Positions 46,270 to 55,403 of a stretch of DNA of 64,000 bases are shown piece by piece; within the stretch, counting starts at the first letter, position 1, and the number at the start of each line of letters is the position of its first letter. The notes beneath the pieces were generated by a model. That model was given only the letters and a program-made list of their open reading frames with translations. It was not told the origin of the DNA and did no database searches. The stretch spans positions 1,482,546-1,546,545 of the forward strand of contig NZ_JACIEA010000001.1 in NCBI RefSeq assembly GCF_014196595.1, written 5' to 3'. A program made the position numbers and the translations under genes. This stretch comes from Sphingorhabdus rigui. GTDB lineage: Bacteria; Pseudomonadota; Alphaproteobacteria; Sphingomonadales; Sphingomonadaceae.

Positions 46270-46596
46270 TTATTCTCCAGAATTGTCGCGCGCGGCCTTT
46301 TCCACCAGACCGGATACGCCTTCCCTGCGGTCAAGTTCGGCGAGAACATCGTCAAATGCCACCCCGCCCTCGGCAAGCAAGATCATCAAGTGGAAAAGCA
46401 GGTCTGCTGCTTCAGCGGTCAGGTGGTCGGCATCGCCCGAAAGCGCGGCGATGATCGTCTCGGTGGCTTCTTCGCCAACTTTCTGCGCGATTTTACCGCG
46501 CCCTTTGGCGAATAACGACGCCACATAGCTGCTATCGGGCGCAGCGTTCGACCGCTGGGCGATGGTGTGTTCAAGTCGTGCAAGCGTGTCGCGCAT
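46270..46596 (-). CDS. hisE: phosphoribosyl-ATP pyrophosphatase
   Basis: Second step of histidine synthesis; 108 residues. The MazG-like core KVGEEATETIIAALSGDADHLTAEAADLLFHLMILLAEGG with E-E-x-x-E and D-x-x-x-H-type metal ligands is intact. The ATG overlaps the MarR gene's stop by one base. Other his genes are not in this window. Confidence 0.96.
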   Translation of the reverse strand: MRDTLARLEHTIAQRSNAAPDSSYVASLFAKGRGKIAQKVGEEATETIIAALSGDADHLTAEAADLLFHLMILLAEGGVAFDDVLAELDRREGVSGLVEKAARDNSGE

Positions 46597-47105
46597 CAAA
46601 TGTCCTTCTGCAAGGCGATAACCATGGCCTTGTCCTCTGCGGGTATCAACCCTTCCAAAACGCGCCAGAAGCCTGTGACCGATTCCTGCCCGGCTGCGGC
46701 ATAAGCAGCCGCAAGGCTCGTGCGCAGCGCATCAAATAGCTGCGCTTCAAAGCGGACACCCTCTGCGGTCAAACGCAGCAGCTTCTGTCGCCGGTCGACC
46801 ACGCCCGTGCGCGTTTCAATCAACGCTTTTTCCGCCAAGTCGGTCAACACCCTGCCCAGCGACTGTTTCGTGATCGCAAGGATTTTGAGCAATTCGCTAA
46901 TCGTCAGGTCGGGTTGGCGGGCGATGAAATACAGTGCGCGATGATGCGCGCGGCCAAGGCCATGCTCGGCCAATCCGTCATCTATAGCGCGCGTGAGCCG
47001 CGTATAACCGAAAAACAAAAGCTCAACGCCGCGCCGCACCTCATGCTCGCGCAGAAACAAGGGTGACGCCGTCGGCGCAGCAGATACAGAAGATGGGGCA
47101 GCCAT
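46596..47105 (-). CDS. MarR-family transcriptional regulator
   Basis: A 169-residue winged-helix regulator from the ATG at 47105; the frame is open to 47381 but would overlap ilvE. The HTH is LTISELLKILAITKQSLGRVLTDLAEKALIETRTG, with the wing VVDRRQKLLRLTAEG. It diverges from ilvE with a 60-nt shared spacer, and its stop overlaps hisE, so it may regulate ilvE and hisE. This is a positional inference. Confidence 0.87.
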   Translation of the reverse strand: MAAPSSVSAAPTASPLFLREHEVRRGVELLFFGYTRLTRAIDDGLAEHGLGRAHHRALYFIARQPDLTISELLKILAITKQSLGRVLTDLAEKALIETRTGVVDRRQKLLRLTAEGVRFEAQLFDALRTSLAAAYAAAGQESVTGFWRVLEGLIPAEDKAMVIALQKDI

Positions 47106-47165
47106 ATTGACGTATCTAAGCCCAGCCCATAGGACGAAGCAAGACCCTAACTGACGAGAGCAACT

Positions 47166-48254
47166 ATGACGTCCGGCGCATTTCCATTTGAGGCGAATCC
47201 AAATCCCGTTGACGCGGCGGAACGCGCGGCGCGGCTCGTCGATCCCGGTTTTGGTCGTGTGTTTACCGATCATATGGTCACCATCCGCTATTCGGACGCC
47301 AAAGGCTGGCATGACGCGAAAGTCGGTCCCCGCGCACCGCTCACACTCGATCCAGCGACCGCTGTGCTGCATTATGCACAAGAAATATTTGAAGGTTTAA
47401 AGGCCTACCGCCTTGCAGACGGATCGATGGCGCTGTTTCGCCCCGAACAAAATGCCCGCCGTTTCCAGCGGTCGGCCAAGCGCCTTGCCATGCCCGAACT
47501 GCCTGAAGAGATGTTTCTGCAGGCGTGCCGCCAACTGGTTCAGGTCGACAAGGACTGGTTTCCGCCCATCGATGGCGGGTCCATTTATTTGCGCCCCTTC
47601 ATGATCGCCAGCGAAGTGTTTTTGGGCGTGAAGCCATCGGCGGAATATCTGTTCATGGTCATCGCGTCATCGGCTGGGAATTATTTTAAAAGCGGTGCAC
47701 CCGCGATTTCGATTTGGGTATCCGAACACTATACCCGTGCCGCACGCGGCGGAACGGGCGCGGCAAAGTGCGGCGGTAATTATGCCGCCAGCCTTGTCGC
47801 CCAATCCGAAGCCATTCGTCAGGGTTGTGACCAGGTCGTCTTTCTGGACGCCGCCGAACATCGCTGGGTCGAAGAACTTGGCGGCATGAACCTGTTTTTC
47901 CTGTTCGATGACGGTTCATTGCTGACACCGCCAACCGACGGCACGATATTGGAAGGCATCACCCGCGATTCGGTTCTGACCCTTGCCCGTGAACAAGGTT
48001 TGAACGTCCGTGAGGAGCGCTACGCGATGGACCAATGGCGCGCCGATGCCGAATCTGGGCGGCTCGTTGAAGTGTTTGCCTGTGGCACTGCGGCGGTCGT
48101 GACCCCTGTTGGCACTGTGAAATCCTCCCAAGGCGCCTTCACCATTGGCGCGGGCGGTGCGGGGCAAATGACCCAGCAAATCCGCACAAAACTTGTGGAT
48201 ATCCAACGCGGAGCGGCAGCAGACACCCATGGTTGGGTGCAACGCATCGATTAA
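47166..48254 (+). CDS. ilvE: branched-chain amino acid aminotransferase
   Basis: A 362-residue fold-type IV PLP enzyme that makes Leu, Ile and Val from their keto acids. Segments LHYAQEIFEGLKAYRLADGSMALFRPEQNARRFQRSAKRLAMPELP and GTGAAKCGGNYAASLVAQSEAI (the PLP lysine is the K in AAKCGG) are those of BCATs. A DAVVLD-like VVFLDAAEHRWVEELGGMNLFF follows. It diverges from the MarR gene. Confidence 0.95.
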   Translation: MTSGAFPFEANPNPVDAAERAARLVDPGFGRVFTDHMVTIRYSDAKGWHDAKVGPRAPLTLDPATAVLHYAQEIFEGLKAYRLADGSMALFRPEQNARRFQRSAKRLAMPELPEEMFLQACRQLVQVDKDWFPPIDGGSIYLRPFMIASEVFLGVKPSAEYLFMVIASSAGNYFKSGAPAISIWVSEHYTRAARGGTGAAKCGGNYAASLVAQSEAIRQGCDQVVFLDAAEHRWVEELGGMNLFFLFDDGSLLTPPTDGTILEGITRDSVLTLAREQGLNVREERYAMDQWRADAESGRLVEVFACGTAAVVTPVGTVKSSQGAFTIGAGGAGQMTQQIRTKLVDIQRGAAADTHGWVQRID

Positions 48255-48258
48255 GCTG

Positions 48259-48286
48259 TTGCGCTACGAGATTCGCACGATATAAG
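48259..48286 (+). promoter_or_regulatory. candidate promoter of tRNA-Gln
   Basis: TTGCGC (48259-48264) and TATAAG (48281-48286) lie 16 nt apart, a plausible -35/-10 pair. The mature tRNA-Gln begins 31 nt further on, a usual leader length. Two of six and one of six bases deviate from the consensus hexamers. Confidence 0.5.
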
Positions 48287-48316
48287 CCGCGCACAACGGC
48301 CAGTTTGCTGGCTTGC

Positions 48317-48391
48317 TGGGGCGTCGCCAAGCGGTAAGGCAGCGGCTTTTGATGCCGCCATTCGCAGGTTCGATCCCTGCCGCCCCAGCCA
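48317..48391 (+). tRNA. tRNA-Gln (anticodon TTG)
   Basis: A full cloverleaf can be drawn. The acceptor arm is TGGGGCG paired with CGCCCCA, followed by discriminator G and an encoded CCA. The D-arm holds GCCAAGCGGTAAGGC. The anticodon stem GCGGC/GCCGC has loop TTTTGAT with anticodon TTG, and the T-arm is GCAGGTTCGATCCCTGC. It follows ilvE and precedes the response regulator gene. Confidence 0.96.
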
Positions 48392-48540
48392 CTTTCGTAA
48401 TCTGCGTTACGTTAAAACCCCATTTGAAAATGTAAAAGTTTGTAAATGTTTTGGGTCCATATCTGCTCACTCAATGCTTATCGGCGTATTTAAACCAGGA
48501 ACGCCGGTATTCGACAGTTTATTGAGGGGCAGGCCAAAAC

Positions 48541-49242
48541 ATGCGGATAGCAATTGCGGACGATGAGCCGGAGGTCGTGCATCATCTAAAAGAAATCGTT
48601 CAAGAACTTGGCTATGATGCGGTTGGATATACCGATGGCGACGCCCTGATGCAGACCTTGGCCTGTGATTCATTCGATTTGCTTATGCTCGATTGGAACA
48701 TGCCCGGGAAAGACGGTCTCGAGATTTTGAAATGGATGCAAGAAACCCTGCCCGAACGGCCACCCGTCCTTATGATCACAAACAGGTCTGCAAAAAAAGA
48801 TGTAACCGAGGCGCTGTATGCCGGCGCTGCTGATTATATCAGCAAGCCTGAGGATCGCGTCGTTATCGCGGGACGCATCAGTGCCATGTTGCGCCGCGGC
48901 GCAATTGGCAGCACTTTTGATACCGAGGCAACATACGGCATCTATCGCTTAAATCGGATTGAACAGACGGTCTTTGTGAATGGGCAGATAATTGCACTCA
49001 CGGCCAAAGAGTTTGAATTGGCCGACTTTTTCTTCCGCAATGTCAACCGCACATTGTCACGCAACAATCTGATGAAAGCGATCTGGCGGACGACAGCAAA
49101 CTTGGCCACGCGCACGTTGGACATGCATATCTCTCGCGTGCGTTCAAAGTTGAATCTGCAGCCTGAAAACGGTTTCCGCATTTTAACGGTTTTCGGCTAT
49201 GGCTACCGCTTGGAAACCGCCACAAAAGTTCGCTCGTTTTGA
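48541..49242 (+). CDS. OmpR-family response regulator, orphan
   Basis: A 233-residue two-component output protein. The receiver domain (1-115) has the acidic pair D7-D8, phospho-acceptor D51 (LLMLDWNMPGKDG), T80 (LMITNRS) and K102 (YISKPED), all in place. The C-terminal winged helix (ALTAKEFELADFFFRNVNRTLSRNNLMKAIW and TRTLDMHISRVRSKL through FGYGYRLE) is of OmpR/PhoB type. No sensor kinase gene lies within reach: upstream is tRNA-Gln and downstream a convergent DAHP synthase. Confidence 0.93.
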   Translation: MRIAIADDEPEVVHHLKEIVQELGYDAVGYTDGDALMQTLACDSFDLLMLDWNMPGKDGLEILKWMQETLPERPPVLMITNRSAKKDVTEALYAGAADYISKPEDRVVIAGRISAMLRRGAIGSTFDTEATYGIYRLNRIEQTVFVNGQIIALTAKEFELADFFFRNVNRTLSRNNLMKAIWRTTANLATRTLDMHISRVRSKLNLQPENGFRILTVFGYGYRLETATKVRSF

Positions 49243-49333
49243 GCGCGCGAGGGATTCGGCCCATACCTATGCACAAAGCACGGTGACAATGATGAAGCGC
49301 AGACACGCTTCACCATCGTTCCGTCACCGATGC

Positions 49334-50707
49334 TTATGCGGCTTTCTTCGCCCGCTCGGTCATTTCCTGATTAAGTATGTCTGCCAACAGGAAAGCGAGT
49401 TCCAGCGATTGCGCGGCATTCAACCGTGGGTCGCAATGCGTGTGGTACCGATCTGCCAAACCTTCGTCGGTCACGGCAACCGCACCGCCGGTGCATTCGG
49501 TGACATTCTGGCCCGTCATCTCAATATGGATGCCGCCGCCAAAGCTGCCTTCTGCACGGTGCACGGCAAAGAAGCCGCGGACTTCAGCCAAAATACGTTC
49601 GAACGGCCGCGTTTTATATCCGCTGGCGGATTTGACGACATTGCCGTGCATCGGATCGCACGACCAGATAACAGGATGCCCCTCGCGCTGGACGGCACGC
49701 ACCAAAGTGGGCAATCCGCTCTCAACCTTGTCATAACCATAACGCGAGATCAGCGTGATCCGGCCCGCTTCGCGCGACGGGTTCAACCCATCCAACATGC
49801 GCAACAGTGCGTCGGGCTCAAGGCTTGGTCCGCATTTGATACCGATTGGGTTCCCGATGCCGCGCAAAAATTCGACATGTGCCGAACCGTCAAAGCGGGT
49901 GCGGTCGCCGATCCACAGGAAGTGCGCCGACGTATCGTACCAATCGCCGGTCAGGCTGTCCTGACGGGTCATTGCCTGCTCATACGGCAACAACAATGCC
50001 TCGTGGCTGGTGTAAAAGCTCGTGCCCTTAATCTGCGGGACAGTCTCTGGCGTGATGCCACAGGCCTCCATGAAAGCCAGCGCCTCGCTAATGCGATCCG
50101 CAGTTTCTTTATATTTCTGCGCCCATGGCGAGCGGCCCATATAATCGTGCGTCCACGCATTGACCTGCTGCAGATTGGCGTAACCGCCGTTGGAAAACGC
50201 GCGCAACAGGTTCAGCGTTGACGCCGCCTGGCTGTATGCTCGGATCATCCGTGCCGGGTCAGGCTCGCGGCCTTCGGCAACAAATTCGATGTCGTTGATA
50301 ATGTCGCCGAAATAGCTGGGCAGTTCGACGCCATTGATCGTTTCAGTCGGGGTTGAGCGTGGCTTGGCAAACTGGCCAGCCATCCGGCCCAATTTCACAA
50401 CCGGCAATTTGCCCGCAAAGGTCAGCACCACCGCCATTTGCAGAATGACGCGGAATGTATCGCGGATATTATTGGGATGAAACTCGGCAAAGCTTTCGGC
50501 GCAATCGCCGCCCTGCAACAGAAACGCCTTTCCGTCGGCGACCTTGGCCAGATCCGCCGTTAGATTGCGCGCCTCGCCTGCAAAAACCAGCGGCGGATAG
50601 TTGCGCAACGTCTCTTCGGTTGCGGCAAGTGCGGCTGCATCCTTATATTCAGGCATGTGAATGCCCGTCGCGCTTCTCCAGCTATCCGGCGTCCAAGGTG
50701 TCGCCAT
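49334..50707 (-). CDS. class II 3-deoxy-D-arabino-heptulosonate-7-phosphate synthase
   Basis: First step of the shikimate pathway; 457 residues. It belongs to class II (plant/AroA-II type), as shown by the N-terminal [60 protein letters not shown], and [12 protein letters not shown]. The ATG at 50707 has TTGGAG 8 nt upstream. It converges on the response regulator gene with a 91-nt gap. Confidence 0.95.
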   Translation of the reverse strand: MATPWTPDSWRSATGIHMPEYKDAAALAATEETLRNYPPLVFAGEARNLTADLAKVADGKAFLLQGGDCAESFAEFHPNNIRDTFRVILQMAVVLTFAGKLPVVKLGRMAGQFAKPRSTPTETINGVELPSYFGDIINDIEFVAEGREPDPARMIRAYSQAASTLNLLRAFSNGGYANLQQVNAWTHDYMGRSPWAQKYKETADRISEALAFMEACGITPETVPQIKGTSFYTSHEALLLPYEQAMTRQDSLTGDWYDTSAHFLWIGDRTRFDGSAHVEFLRGIGNPIGIKCGPSLEPDALLRMLDGLNPSREAGRITLISRYGYDKVESGLPTLVRAVQREGHPVIWSCDPMHGNVVKSASGYKTRPFERILAEVRGFFAVHRAEGSFGGGIHIEMTGQNVTECTGGAVAVTDEGLADRYHTHCDPRLNAAQSLELAFLLADILNQEMTERAKKAA

Positions 50708-50992
50708 GCGATCTACTCCAACAATAATCATTCAAAAGACGCGCCCTTTAGGCTTAATATGTTGCGAGAAGCAAGCATTAGCCGCGAATTTACGCCGGTT
50801 TTGCAAAATGCAATCGCCATGGCGCGCTTTGCTATGCGCACTGCCAAATTCCCTGTTGGCAAAAAGGGCTAAAGGCGTCTATCAGGCCCGCTGAATCGAC
50901 CCAATTGTAAGGCGAAAGGCTTTTCAGCTTGGGAAGAGACGGGATTTCGACGCTATTGCGGATTAACCGCCGCAACGCAAAAAGGGCAGATT
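50708..50992. other. intergenic region with a 5'-leader hairpin upstream of petA
   Basis: A 285-nt spacer between the divergent DAHP synthase and petA genes. TTGCGG (50956-50961) and CCGCAA (50970-50975) form a 6-bp stem just upstream of the petA ribosome site AAAGGG. I found no reading frame with gene features and no clear promoter hexamers. A GAATC site, a possible CcrM target, occurs near 50893. Confidence 0.4.
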
Positions 50993-51643
50993 ATGTCGAC
51001 AGTCAAAAAGACAAAAAGCACGGCGAAAAAGCCGGCAGTAAAAAAGCCGGCGGCTGCGCCGGCAGCTTCAGTCGCAACGAAAGCGGCAGCTGGTGCGCAG
51101 AATCATGATGGCGCAGAAGGTTCGGGCGTTCGTCGCCGTGACTTCATTCACGTCGCCGCGGTCAGCTTCGCGGGCGTAGGCGCCGCAGCGGTTGCGATGC
51201 CATTGGTATCGCAGATGAGCGCAAGCGCGGACGTGCTGGCACTCGCCTCAATCGAGGTGGACGTTGCCGCTATCCAGCCAGGTCAGTCCATTAAGACCAG
51301 CTGGCGCAAACAACCGGTGTTCATCCGCAATCTGACGCCTGCAGAAATCGAAGAAGCAAATAAGGTTGATGTTGGTTCGCTGCGCGATCCACAAACACTT
51401 GCTGAACGTACCAAGCCCGGCAAAGAAAATTGGCTGATCACGCTTGGCGTATGCACCCATTTAGGTTGCGTGCCGCTTGGTGCAGCAGCTGGTGAAGTTA
51501 AGGGTGAATATGGCGGCTATTTCTGCCCATGCCATGGTTCGCATTATGACACCGCCGCACGTATCCGGAAGGGTCCAGCTCCGCTGAACCTAGCTGTTCC
51601 GGAGTTCGCATTCATTTCTGACACAGTCGTCAAAATCGGTTGA
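50993..51643 (+). CDS. petA: ubiquinol-cytochrome c reductase Rieske iron-sulfur subunit
   Basis: A 216-residue Rieske subunit of the bc1 complex. The 2Fe-2S ligands are C154 and H156 (CTHLGC) and C178 and H181 (CPCHGS), with C159-C180 as the disulfide. A twin-arginine signal ([23 protein letters not shown]) starts at residue 46. Before it is an unusual 45-residue extension rich in Lys, Ala and Pro ([22 protein letters not shown]). It leads the petABC operon, with petB starting 14 nt after its stop. Confidence 0.97.
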   Translation: MSTVKKTKSTAKKPAVKKPAAAPAASVATKAAAGAQNHDGAEGSGVRRRDFIHVAAVSFAGVGAAAVAMPLVSQMSASADVLALASIEVDVAAIQPGQSIKTSWRKQPVFIRNLTPAEIEEANKVDVGSLRDPQTLAERTKPGKENWLITLGVCTHLGCVPLGAAAGEVKGEYGGYFCPCHGSHYDTAARIRKGPAPLNLAVPEFAFISDTVVKIG

Positions 51644-51657
51644 GGAGCTAAAACGCG

Positions 51658-52950
51658 ATGAGCTTCCCTTGGGCACAAGAATATAAACCGCAGGGTGCGG
51701 TGAGCAAATGGGTCGACGAACGTCTTCCTTTGCCACGCCTTGTATATAACGCGGTTGGCGCCGGATATCCGGTACCCCGTAACCTCAATTACTTCTGGAA
51801 CTTCGGCGTCCTTGCGGGCGTTGCTTTGGTTATCCAGATTGTGACCGGCATCGTGTTGGCCATGCATTATTATGCAAGTGTCGACGGCGCGTTCAACAGC
51901 GTCGAACATATCATGCGCGATGTGAACTCGGGCTGGTTTGTGCGCTATGCGCATATGAACGGCGCAAGCTTCTTCTTCATCGTGGTCTACATCCATATCT
52001 TCCGCGGTCTTTTCTATGGTTCATATAAAGCACCACGCGAAATGATCTGGTTGCTGGGCGTCACCATCTTCTTGTTGATGATGGCGACTGCGTTCATGGG
52101 CTATGTGCTTCCATGGGGCCAAATGAGCTTCTGGGGTGCGCAGGTTATCACGGGCTTCTTCTCCGCCATTCCATTGGTGGGTGAACCGCTGCGTCAGCTG
52201 CTCTTGGGCGGTTTTGCGCCGGACCAAGCTGCATTGAACCGTTTCTTCTCGCTGCACTATTTACTGCCATTCGTCATTGCTGGTGTCATCATCCTGCACA
52301 TTTGGGCATTGCACATTCCAGGGTCTTCAAACCCAACGGGCGTGAGCGTAAAGGGTGAGCAGGACACGGTTCCATTCCACCCATATTACACCGCAAAAGA
52401 CGGCTTCGGCTTGGGGATCTTCTTGATCTTCTTCGTTGCGGTTACCTTCTTTGCGCCAAATATGCTGGGCCACCCGGACAACTATATTCCGGCGAACCCG
52501 CTTTCGACGCCAGCGCACATCGTGCCTGAATGGTATTTCTTGCCCTTCTACGCGATTTTGAAGGCGTTCACGGTCGACTTCGGCATTCCGTTCACCGGCA
52601 TCATCATCATCCCAGCAAAGTTGATGGGCGTGCTTGCGATGTTCGGCTCGATCTTGCTGCTGTTCTTCCTGCCTTGGTTGGACACGTCGCCCGTGCGTTC
52701 GGGACATTATCGTCCATTGTTCCGCAAGTTCTTCTGGTATGGCCTGATCCCAAGTCTCGTCATCCTGACCTATTGCGGTGGCAAACCTCCATATACCCAG
52801 TGGGTTGTACTCAGCCAGCTTGCGGCAGCGTACTATTTCGCTCACTTCTTGATCATCTTGCCGATCGTTTCGCGCATTGAACGGCCGCTTCCGCTGCCAA
52901 ATTCAATCACCGAAGCTGTCACCGGCAAACCGCTTCCAGCGGCTGCGTAA
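51658..52950 (+). CDS. petB: cytochrome b subunit of the bc1 complex
   Basis: A 430-residue integral membrane subunit carrying two b hemes. Heme ligands sit in helix B ([23 protein letters not shown]99 and H113) and helix D ([21 protein letters not shown]); [14 protein letters not shown]-type Qo-site segment is [20 protein letters not shown], and the [12 protein letters not shown] segment (PEWY at Qo) is intact. Eight hydrophobic helices are visible. It overlaps no gene and precedes petC by 18 nt. Confidence 0.98.
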   Translation: MSFPWAQEYKPQGAVSKWVDERLPLPRLVYNAVGAGYPVPRNLNYFWNFGVLAGVALVIQIVTGIVLAMHYYASVDGAFNSVEHIMRDVNSGWFVRYAHMNGASFFFIVVYIHIFRGLFYGSYKAPREMIWLLGVTIFLLMMATAFMGYVLPWGQMSFWGAQVITGFFSAIPLVGEPLRQLLLGGFAPDQAALNRFFSLHYLLPFVIAGVIILHIWALHIPGSSNPTGVSVKGEQDTVPFHPYYTAKDGFGLGIFLIFFVAVTFFAPNMLGHPDNYIPANPLSTPAHIVPEWYFLPFYAILKAFTVDFGIPFTGIIIIPAKLMGVLAMFGSILLLFFLPWLDTSPVRSGHYRPLFRKFFWYGLIPSLVILTYCGGKPPYTQWVVLSQLAAAYYFAHFLIILPIVSRIERPLPLPNSITEAVTGKPLPAAA

Positions 52951-52968
52951 AACAGGGAAAGCATAATC

Positions 52969-53832
52969 ATGGTTCGTTTAGTTGCTTTTTTGGTAGGCCT
53001 GTTTTTCAGCGGCATGCTGTTGCTTGGCCTTGGGGACACCGTCATCACTGCGATCAAGGAACCCGCCGTTCCTTCGGTTGAGGCGGAGTTCCACGAAGAG
53101 ACTTTGCCCGTCAAATTTGCCCATGACGGTCCGTTGGGCAAATATGACCGCGGTCAATTACAACGTGGCTTGAAGGTCTATTCCGAAGTCTGCGCCGCTT
53201 GCCACAGTTTGAAGCTGGTCTCGTTCCGCGATTTCGCGGCACTGGGTTATAGCGAAGATCAGGTCAAAGCGCTTGCAAAGGCATGGAAGACCGAAGTTCC
53301 AAGCATCAACCCTGAAACGGGTGAGCCTGCGACACGTCCAGCCATTCCTGCGGACAAAATTCCTTCGCCATTTGCGAACGAAGTTGCAGCACGTGCGGCT
53401 AACAACAACGCGCTTCCGCCAGATCTTTCGTTGATCACAAAGGCACGTGAAAATGGCCCTGCATATGTGTATTCATTGCTGCTCGGCTATCGTGACCAAG
53501 CTGGTTACAAGAACGAAGACGGCAAGGAACTGCTGAAGGAATTCCCTGAAGCGGCGACACCTGCCGGCCTGCACTTCAACCCATGGTTTGCTAACCTGAA
53601 CATCGCAATGGCAGCACCGATCGCTGCGGATGACCAAGTTACCTATGACGATGGTACGAAGGCCACCAAGGCGCAGATGGCGAAAGACGTCTCTGCGTTC
53701 CTGACCTGGGCTGCGGAACCAAAGATGGAAAACCGCAAAAGCGCCGGTTGGGCAGCCCTTGGCTTCCTACTCGTCTTCACAGTGCTGGCTTGGATGTCCT
53801 ACAAAACAATCTGGGCAGACAAGAAGCATTGA
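52969..53832 (+). CDS. petC: cytochrome c1 subunit of the bc1 complex
   Basis: A 287-residue membrane-anchored c-type cytochrome. A signal/N-terminal helix (1-24), the heme motif CAACH (75-79), the axial methionine region (NLNIAMAAPI), and a C-terminal membrane anchor (AALGFLLVFTVLAWMSYKTIW) are seen. It is the last gene of petABC and is followed by a strong terminator. Confidence 0.97.
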   Translation: MVRLVAFLVGLFFSGMLLLGLGDTVITAIKEPAVPSVEAEFHEETLPVKFAHDGPLGKYDRGQLQRGLKVYSEVCAACHSLKLVSFRDFAALGYSEDQVKALAKAWKTEVPSINPETGEPATRPAIPADKIPSPFANEVAARAANNNALPPDLSLITKARENGPAYVYSLLLGYRDQAGYKNEDGKELLKEFPEAATPAGLHFNPWFANLNIAMAAPIAADDQVTYDDGTKATKAQMAKDVSAFLTWAAEPKMENRKSAGWAALGFLLVFTVLAWMSYKTIWADKKH

Positions 53833-53857
53833 TAAAAAAAACAGCATAGTTTTTGGG

Positions 53858-53886
53858 AAGGGCCGCTTTTGCGGCCCTTTCTTTTG
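53858..53886 (+). terminator. rho-independent terminator after petC
   Basis: AAGGGCCGC (53858-53866) and GCGGCCCTT (53871-53879) pair around a TTTT loop and are followed by TCTTTTG. It lies 25 nt after the petC stop, in the direction of the bc1 operon. Confidence 0.9.
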
Positions 53887-53912
53887 CAATCTGGGCGTTG
53901 ACGCTCGAGCCG

Positions 53913-53918
53913 TATAAT
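53913..53918 (+). promoter_or_regulatory. candidate -10 element of tRNA-Gly
   Basis: A consensus TATAAT lies 36 nt before the mature tRNA-Gly. The closest -35 candidates are not well spaced (TTGACG is only 8 nt upstream, TTGCAA 23 nt), so the promoter call is tentative. Confidence 0.35.
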
Positions 53919-53954
53919 GGCAATAGCGGCGCTCAAGACGGCCCATGGCCAGTC

Positions 53955-54028
53955 GCGGGTATAGCATAGTGGTAATGCACTAGCCTTCCAAGCTAGCTAG
54001 AGGGGTTCGATTCCCCTTACCCGCTCCA
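53955..54028 (+). tRNA. tRNA-Gly (anticodon TCC)
   Basis: The acceptor arm GCGGGTA pairs with TACCCGC, followed by discriminator T and an encoded CCA. The anticodon arm CTAGC/GCTAG has loop CTTCCAA with anticodon TCC. The T-arm is GGGGTTCGATTCCCC. It stands between the petC terminator and the EF-hand gene. Confidence 0.96.
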
Positions 54029-54072
54029 ACTTTCCGCAGCCTCAAAACCTCTTGGAACATGCCGCAGCTGAT

Positions 54073-54110
54073 ACAGTTTGCGACAGACATGCTTTGCCTC
54101 GGCAAACTGT
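54073..54110. promoter_or_regulatory. 9-bp inverted repeat in front of the EF-hand gene
   Basis: ACAGTTTGC (54073-54081) and GCAAACTGT (54102-54110) form perfect arms around a 20-nt spacer, 67 nt upstream of the chosen start at 54177. The repeat could be an operator or a leader hairpin; nothing else in the sequence decides between these. Confidence 0.35.
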
Positions 54111-54176
54111 TGCGAAATATTCAGCTTATATGCGTTACACCTGCAGCCCCGCGGACGATCATAAGGAGCGATGAGG

Positions 54177-54752
54177 ATGAAGAAACTTTCAATTTATGCT
54201 GGCCTAATGGCCTTTTCGGCAATGTCAGCGTCAGCAATATATGCCGCGCCCGATGGAAGGGCAGACCAAGACGGCAATCGCATTATCACCAAAGCAGAAG
54301 CCATGGCCGCTGCTGATGCGCATTTTGCCATGATGGACGCCAATGCTGATGGCACGCTGAATGACAGCGACAAGACCGCGATGCTGGCTAAGCGCTTTGC
54401 CGCAATCGATACCGACAAAAACGGCTCGATCAGCCAAGCTGAATTCATGGCCGCACATGAAATGCGCGATGAGCACCGCGCGGACCGACGCGAAAAGCGC
54501 ATGGAGCATGGCAAAATGGGCAAGCGTCATGAGCACGAAGGTGGCCGTGACGGACGTATGGATATAATGGCGCGTGTGGACAGCAATGGTGACAAGGCGA
54601 TATCGCAGACAGAATTCCGTGCTGCCGCTGAAGCCCGCTTCGCCAAAGCCGATGCCAATAAAGATGGCAGCATCTCCCCCGACGAGCGCAAGGCCGGACG
54701 CAAGGGTGGCTGGAACGAACCAATGGCCCCTGCCCAGCCCAACGGCGGCTAA
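54177..54752 (+). CDS. periplasmic EF-hand calcium-binding protein
   Basis: A 191-residue exported protein. AAGGAG lies 8 nt before the ATG at 54177; a second ATG at 54171 would be only 2 nt from it. The signal peptide ends near SAIYAAPDG. Five EF-hand-type loops follow (DQDGNRIITKAE, DANADGTLNDSD, DTDKNGSISQAE, DSNGDKAISQTE, DANKDGSISPDE). A His/Arg-rich linker (KRMEHGKMGKRHEHEGGRDGR) separates the third and fourth loops. A calcium-buffering or signalling role is inferred from the fold only. Confidence 0.85.
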   Translation: MKKLSIYAGLMAFSAMSASAIYAAPDGRADQDGNRIITKAEAMAAADAHFAMMDANADGTLNDSDKTAMLAKRFAAIDTDKNGSISQAEFMAAHEMRDEHRADRREKRMEHGKMGKRHEHEGGRDGRMDIMARVDSNGDKAISQTEFRAAAEARFAKADANKDGSISPDERKAGRKGGWNEPMAPAQPNGG

Positions 54753-54764
54753 CAGACTTGGCTA

Positions 54765-54802
54765 GCGCGGTCTTCTCCCCCCTTTCGGACCGCGCCTTTC
54801 TT
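54765..54802 (+). terminator. first terminator after the EF-hand gene
   Basis: GCGCGGTC (54765-54772) and GACCGCGC (54788-54795) form an 8-bp stem, followed by CTTTCTT. It begins 13 nt after the stop codon. Confidence 0.7.
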
Positions 54803-54836
54803 GGCCGGAGCTGCTTTGCCGTCTCCGGCCTTTTTT
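54803..54836 (+). terminator. second terminator after the EF-hand gene
   Basis: GGCCGGAG (54803-54810) and CTCCGGCC (54823-54830) form an 8-bp stem followed by six T residues, a classic rho-independent terminator directly after the first one. Confidence 0.88.
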
Positions 54837-54941
54837 GTTGCTAATGTCTGTCCAACGACCGAGCATCGCCCGCGGGCGCGGTTGCCATGAAGGCCACATA
54901 CGGTCTAATCGTCACGCATTGGTTTCCATCGGAGAGTTTTC

Positions 54942-55403
54942 ATGCGCATCGCGCTCTATCAACCGGACATGGCCGGCAATGTCGGGGCGGTATTACGCAC
55001 AACCGCATGCTTTTGCGTCCAATGCGACATCATTGAACCTTGCGGTTTCCCCTTTTCCGAACGTGCATTGAGGCGCGCCGGTATGGATTATGTCGCCCAT
55101 GCAAAGATTCAGCGCCACACCGACTGGTCGGCGTTTCTTGAAACATTGAACGGCGCGCGGTTGGTGCTGATGTCGAGCAAGGCGTCAACCGCCCTGCCCG
55201 CATTCGCCTTTCGGCCCGATGATGTCATCCTGATGGGGTCGGAAAGTACCGGCGCACCACCCGAAGTGCATGCGCGCGCCGACGCCCGCGTATATATTCC
55301 AATGGGCGCTGGATTTCGGTCCTTGAACATTTCGGTGTCGGCTGGCATCGCATTGGCAGAAGGTCTTCGGCAGACCCAGCAATTTCCGGAAGGTGCAGTA
55401 TGA
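54942..55403 (+). CDS. trmL: tRNA (cytidine/uridine-2'-O-)-methyltransferase TrmL
   Basis: A 153-residue SPOUT methyltransferase modifying the wobble base of tRNA-Leu. The N-terminal IALYQPDMAGNVGAVLRTTACF, the knot segments (DDVILMGSESTGAP and VYIPMGAGFRSLNISVSAGIALAEGLRQ) are those of TrmL. The stop overlaps the hemF ATG by 4 nt. GGAGAG precedes its start. Confidence 0.95.
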   Translation: MRIALYQPDMAGNVGAVLRTTACFCVQCDIIEPCGFPFSERALRRAGMDYVAHAKIQRHTDWSAFLETLNGARLVLMSSKASTALPAFAFRPDDVILMGSESTGAPPEVHARADARVYIPMGAGFRSLNISVSAGIALAEGLRQTQQFPEGAV

